Shown in pieces: positions 5,484-9,267 of a stretch of DNA of 9,267 nucleotides. The DNA is taken from positions 1 through 9,267 of the forward strand of contig JASLDZ010000263.1 of assembly GCA_030151985.1 (NCBI GenBank), given 5' to 3'. A program made the translations under genes and the position numbers. Each line of letters starts with the position of its first letter. The first letter of the stretch is position 1. A model generated the notes under the pieces. The model was not told where the DNA came from and did not search any database. It saw only the letters and a list, made by a program, of their open reading frames with translations. This DNA comes from Caulobacteraceae bacterium (lineage in GTDB: Bacteria; Pseudomonadota; Alphaproteobacteria; Caulobacterales; Caulobacteraceae).

Positions 5484-7817
5484 TCAGGCGCCGATCAGCA
5501 GCGGGTCGAAGTAGGCCAGCACGTGGGATTGGTGCTCCTGGCTCATCGCGGTCTCGTAAAGGATGTCGCCGCGGGTGTGGCCGTTCGCGAGCTCGGCGGT
5601 GTAGGCGGCGAGGCCGAAGCTGTCGGCGTGGCGGCCGACCTCGGCGACGTAGAGGCTGTCGACGTACTGGGCGTCGCTCTGCCCGGCGTGCGCCGCCTGG
5701 AACTCGGCGGAGGCGGCCATCTGGTTGGCGATCTGCCGGAAGGTCTCGCCGGAAGACAGCTCGGCGGAGTAGCCGGCGATGCCGGTGGGGTCCGGCTGGC
5801 GCTGCACCGCGGCGTCGTAGAGCAGCTCCAGCCCCTCGACGTGCGCGTCGGGGATCCACAGCCCCTGCGCGACGATCGAGGCGGTCAGCGCCACGTGCTC
5901 GGGGCTTTCGGCCGCCTGCACGATCATGGAGGTGCGCGTCAGCGTGCCGTCGTGGAGCGCCTGCTCGTACTGCTGCAGGCCGTACGCGTCGGGCTCTCGA
6001 TGCAGGGAGTGCTCGTAGACGTAGGTGATGTACTGGTCGTCGGAGAGGCCGGCGGTGGCGTCGTGGAATTCGGGGCTGGCCGCGGCGTTGTCGGCGATGT
6101 CCTGGAAGCTGTGGCCTTGGGCGACGTAGTTCAGGTAGCTGTTGAAGCCGGCCGCGTCGGGCGCACGCCCCAGGAAGCTATCGTACAGCCGCAGGATCTG
6201 GGCCGCGGTGGAGGCTGTGTCGAAGGTCAGCGTCCCATCCAGGAACTGCAGGGTCTCGACTGAGGTCAGCGCGTAGGAGGCGCCTTCCGGGCCCCCCGTC
6301 ATCGTTCCCGCGCCGCCGTTCAGCGACAGGGTGTAGTCATGCGCGAAGCCCGTCAGCTTGAGCGTGTCGACGCCCGCGCCGCCGTCGTAGCTGGCTTGGC
6401 CGGATACGGCCGCGAACACGTCGTTCCCGCTCGTGCCGGCGAAGGCGGTCGCCGTGACGTCGTGCTGCAGATCGACGATCCCCACAACCTTGACCACGAG
6501 CGTGCCCGTCGCGCTGGTCACGGTGAGCGTGGTCACGCCATCCTTGACCGTCTCCGACATGCCCGTCGGCGAGAGCGCCGTGACGTTGATCTTATCGACG
6601 CCGGTCTGAAAGTCGGCGATCACGTCGGGCGCGGCGCTAGTCGAGTCCGCCGCGGACTGAAAGTCGAAGCGATCGGCCCCTGCACCGCCTGTCAGGGTGT
6701 CTACGCCCAGCCCTCCCACCAGCGTGTCCGATCCGACCGAACCGTACAGGTGATCGGCGCCCGACGTGCCCACCTCGTCCAGGTGCAAGCGGGCGGAGAG
6801 ATCGACGATCTCGAACCCGTTGGGGGTCTGCACGAACAGCAAGGTACCGTCGCCGCCCAGCTCCATCCGCCCGATGCCGCCGGTGTTCGACGCCGAGACC
6901 GCGGTCTGAAGAGCGACCGTGCCGACCTCCTTCCATGTCGTCGTGTCGTAGACGTCGAGCGCCTGTTCGCTTGTGTTCCACAGCGCCAGCTGGTGACCGT
7001 CCTGGGTGAACTGCACACCTGCGATGTTACCGGCGGACTGTAGCGCCGAAAGATCCTTCACGACGCCGAGTGTCAGGTTGTAGACGAACAACGTGTTATA
7101 GGTCTGATTGACGATCAGGCCGCTCACATCGTCGATGTCCGCGTGCCCCTGGTTGAAGCCTGACGTGTTGGCCTTGTAGAGATCGGTATCCGCGATGATC
7201 CGGTCCGTCTGCGCGTCGTAGAGATGGAGCGGGCCGTTGGAGATCCCGGGCTCTGCGTAGAGGATGTAGCGGCCGCTCTCCGAAACGAAGAGATCGCTCA
7301 TGCCGTATGTCGACAGATAGTTGACTGACGTGACCGCGGGCGAACCGGCCGGCGCTTCCGCGTTGAAGGCCCCGTTCGCCGGGCCCGTCGCCGAACCGCC
7401 GATCGTGAAGAGCGCTCGCCCGTTCGCCCCGACGGCGACATCGCGAATGCCGACCTGGTACCCTTGCGTTTCGAAGTTGAGCCTGGTCACGGCCAGGCTC
7501 GAGAGGTTCACCCGGTCAATCTCGGCCTGGTAGCGATCGTCGAACCAGTTCTGGTGCGGGGTCCCCGCCTCTGGCGCCTGGTCAAGGTGCGCCACGAGAA
7601 CGTCGTTCGTGCCGGGGATCAGGCTGATGCCCGAAACCTGACCGCCCAGGTATACCTCGCCGGTGACGCTTTGGGTCGCTGGATCCCACTCACGAAGGTA
7701 TCCCGATGAGGTCGTAAGAAGGAACTCGCCGAGCTGCGGGTCCCACAAGTGCCCCGCAAGGTCGCCCATGACGACCACCGCACTCCGATCCACCACCGCC
7801 GCCCACCCTCGCTGCAC
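5484..7817 (-). CDS. Beta-propeller / RTX / DUF4214 fusion protein, probably secreted
   Basis: A 777-residue protein of unknown function. Residues about 17-345 resemble a WD40/YVTN-like beta-propeller: repeated strands ending in WDP, VNL, LYD, VYN, VYD and IVD motifs, perhaps six or seven blades. Residues about 351-383 are RTX nonapeptides running into a serralysin C-terminal-type segment (GADRFDF, then DVIADFQTGVDKI, to about 413). A further RTX patch (460-485), a beta-rich connector (486-532) and four DUF4214 units (about 538-765) follow; the end is DPLLIGA. There is no cysteine and no signal peptide. Start: the frame opens with GTG at 7817, which has no clear Shine-Dalgarno; the ATG at 7769 (761 residues) has GGAG 13 bases upstream and begins just before the propeller, so either is possible. 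The propeller-coding part is lower in GC than the rest. It is the first gene of the RTX cluster, 9 bp before the next. Confidence 0.9.
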   Translation of the reverse strand: MQRGWAAVVDRSAVVVMGDLAGHLWDPQLGEFLLTTSSGYLREWDPATQSVTGEVYLGGQVSGISLIPGTNDVLVAHLDQAPEAGTPHQNWFDDRYQAEIDRVNLSSLAVTRLNFETQGYQVGIRDVAVGANGRALFTIGGSATGPANGAFNAEAPAGSPAVTSVNYLSTYGMSDLFVSESGRYILYAEPGISNGPLHLYDAQTDRIIADTDLYKANTSGFNQGHADIDDVSGLIVNQTYNTLFVYNLTLGVVKDLSALQSAGNIAGVQFTQDGHQLALWNTSEQALDVYDTTTWKEVGTVALQTAVSASNTGGIGRMELGGDGTLLFVQTPNGFEIVDLSARLHLDEVGTSGADHLYGSVGSDTLVGGLGVDTLTGGAGADRFDFQSAADSTSAAPDVIADFQTGVDKINVTALSPTGMSETVKDGVTTLTVTSATGTLVVKVVGIVDLQHDVTATAFAGTSGNDVFAAVSGQASYDGGAGVDTLKLTGFAHDYTLSLNGGAGTMTGGPEGASYALTSVETLQFLDGTLTFDTASTAAQILRLYDSFLGRAPDAAGFNSYLNYVAQGHSFQDIADNAAASPEFHDATAGLSDDQYITYVYEHSLHREPDAYGLQQYEQALHDGTLTRTSMIVQAAESPEHVALTASIVAQGLWIPDAHVEGLELLYDAAVQRQPDPTGIAGYSAELSSGETFRQIANQMAASAEFQAAHAGQSDAQYVDSLYVAEVGRHADSFGLAAYTAELANGHTRGDILYETAMSQEHQSHVLAYFDPLLIGA
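5497..6273 (-). repeat. Direct repeat copy B (DUF4214-coding 3' end)
   Basis: This is the partner of 3364-4140, in the same orientation, ungapped and about 90% identical. The best-conserved core is 5674-6033. The corresponding ~120 residues differ at one position between the two proteins (Asp628 in the downstream protein, Asn698 here). It codes for the DUF4214 quartet of the propeller fusion. Confidence 0.92.
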
Positions 7818-7841
7818 AACCCGGACCCGGATCGGAGCGGG

Positions 7842-7871
7842 ACAGTAGTCACGCCCCCCGGGCTACGGCAA
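7842..7871 (-). promoter_or_regulatory. Possible promoter of the RTX gene cluster
   Basis: In the 84-bp gap between the ettA stop and the propeller-fusion gene, minus-strand TTGCCG (7866-7871) and TACTGT (7842-7847) are 18 bases apart. The match to the sigma-70 consensus is weak. Initiation just downstream would leave a leader of about 18 bases before the GTG at 7817, or about 66 bases before the ATG at 7769. The layout resembles the pair before the 1093-3258 gene. No convincing terminator for ettA is visible in this gap. Confidence 0.25.
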
Positions 7872-7901
7872 GGCGCTCCCGCGTAGGTTGCGCAGCGTCG
7901 C

Positions 7902-9267
<1,366 letters not shown>

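Noticed and set aside
4989..6263. A 424-codon plus-strand open frame spanning the junction of two RTX genes
   Set aside because: This is a shadow frame as well. Its second half repeats the composition of the 3390-4172 plus-strand frame simply because the DNA beneath is the direct repeat.
3364..6273. The direct repeat considered as a pair of insertion sequences
   Set aside because: It lies wholly within coding frames, has no terminal inverted repeats or transposase, and ends gradually as the paralogues diverge.
1093..6770. Short GC-rich tandem repeats in the DNA, considered as CRISPR or a satellite
   Set aside because: The repeats are irregular 27-base periodicities that translate into RTX nonapeptides, with no constant repeat/spacer structure.

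Overview
The window is a high-GC (visibly about 70%), tightly packed stretch that fits an alphaproteobacterium of the order Caulobacterales (Caulobacter or Phenylobacterium-like). The best evidence is the 3' part of a CckA-type hybrid histidine kinase, the master cell-cycle kinase of that group. The genus is an inference; there is no rRNA or other decisive marker.

Layout. (1) Bases 1-1077, plus strand: C-terminal part of CckA, cut by the window edge. (2) Bases 1093-7817, minus strand: three consecutive large genes for glycine/aspartate-rich RTX (hemolysin-type calcium-binding) proteins, each ending in a block of four DUF4214 units. In transcription order they are a beta-propeller/RTX/DUF4214 fusion (5484-7817), an RTX/DUF4214 protein (3354-5474) and a second RTX/DUF4214 protein (1093-3258). 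(3) Bases 7902-9267, minus strand: most of an EttA-type ABC-F translation factor, cut by the window edge.

The three RTX proteins have no N-terminal signal peptide and no cysteine, and end in an Asp-plus-hydrophobic tail. This is the usual profile of type I secretion substrates, so I infer that they are exported, calcium-folded surface or extracellular proteins. No type I transporter genes (ABC exporter, membrane fusion protein, TolC) lie in the window. The first two RTX genes are separated by only 9 bp and are probably co-transcribed. The third follows a 95-bp gap with its own Shine-Dalgarno, a possible promoter and a GC hairpin.

The most notable features are: an ungapped ~777-bp direct repeat between the two adjacent RTX genes with a nearly identical core, suggesting gene conversion; an N-terminal beta-propeller fused to a serralysin-type RTX segment and DUF4214 units; a 706-residue protein with no lysine and no cysteine; and a recurring ~45-residue beta-rich connector module. 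The long plus-strand open frames opposite the RTX genes are shadows of their biased codon composition.
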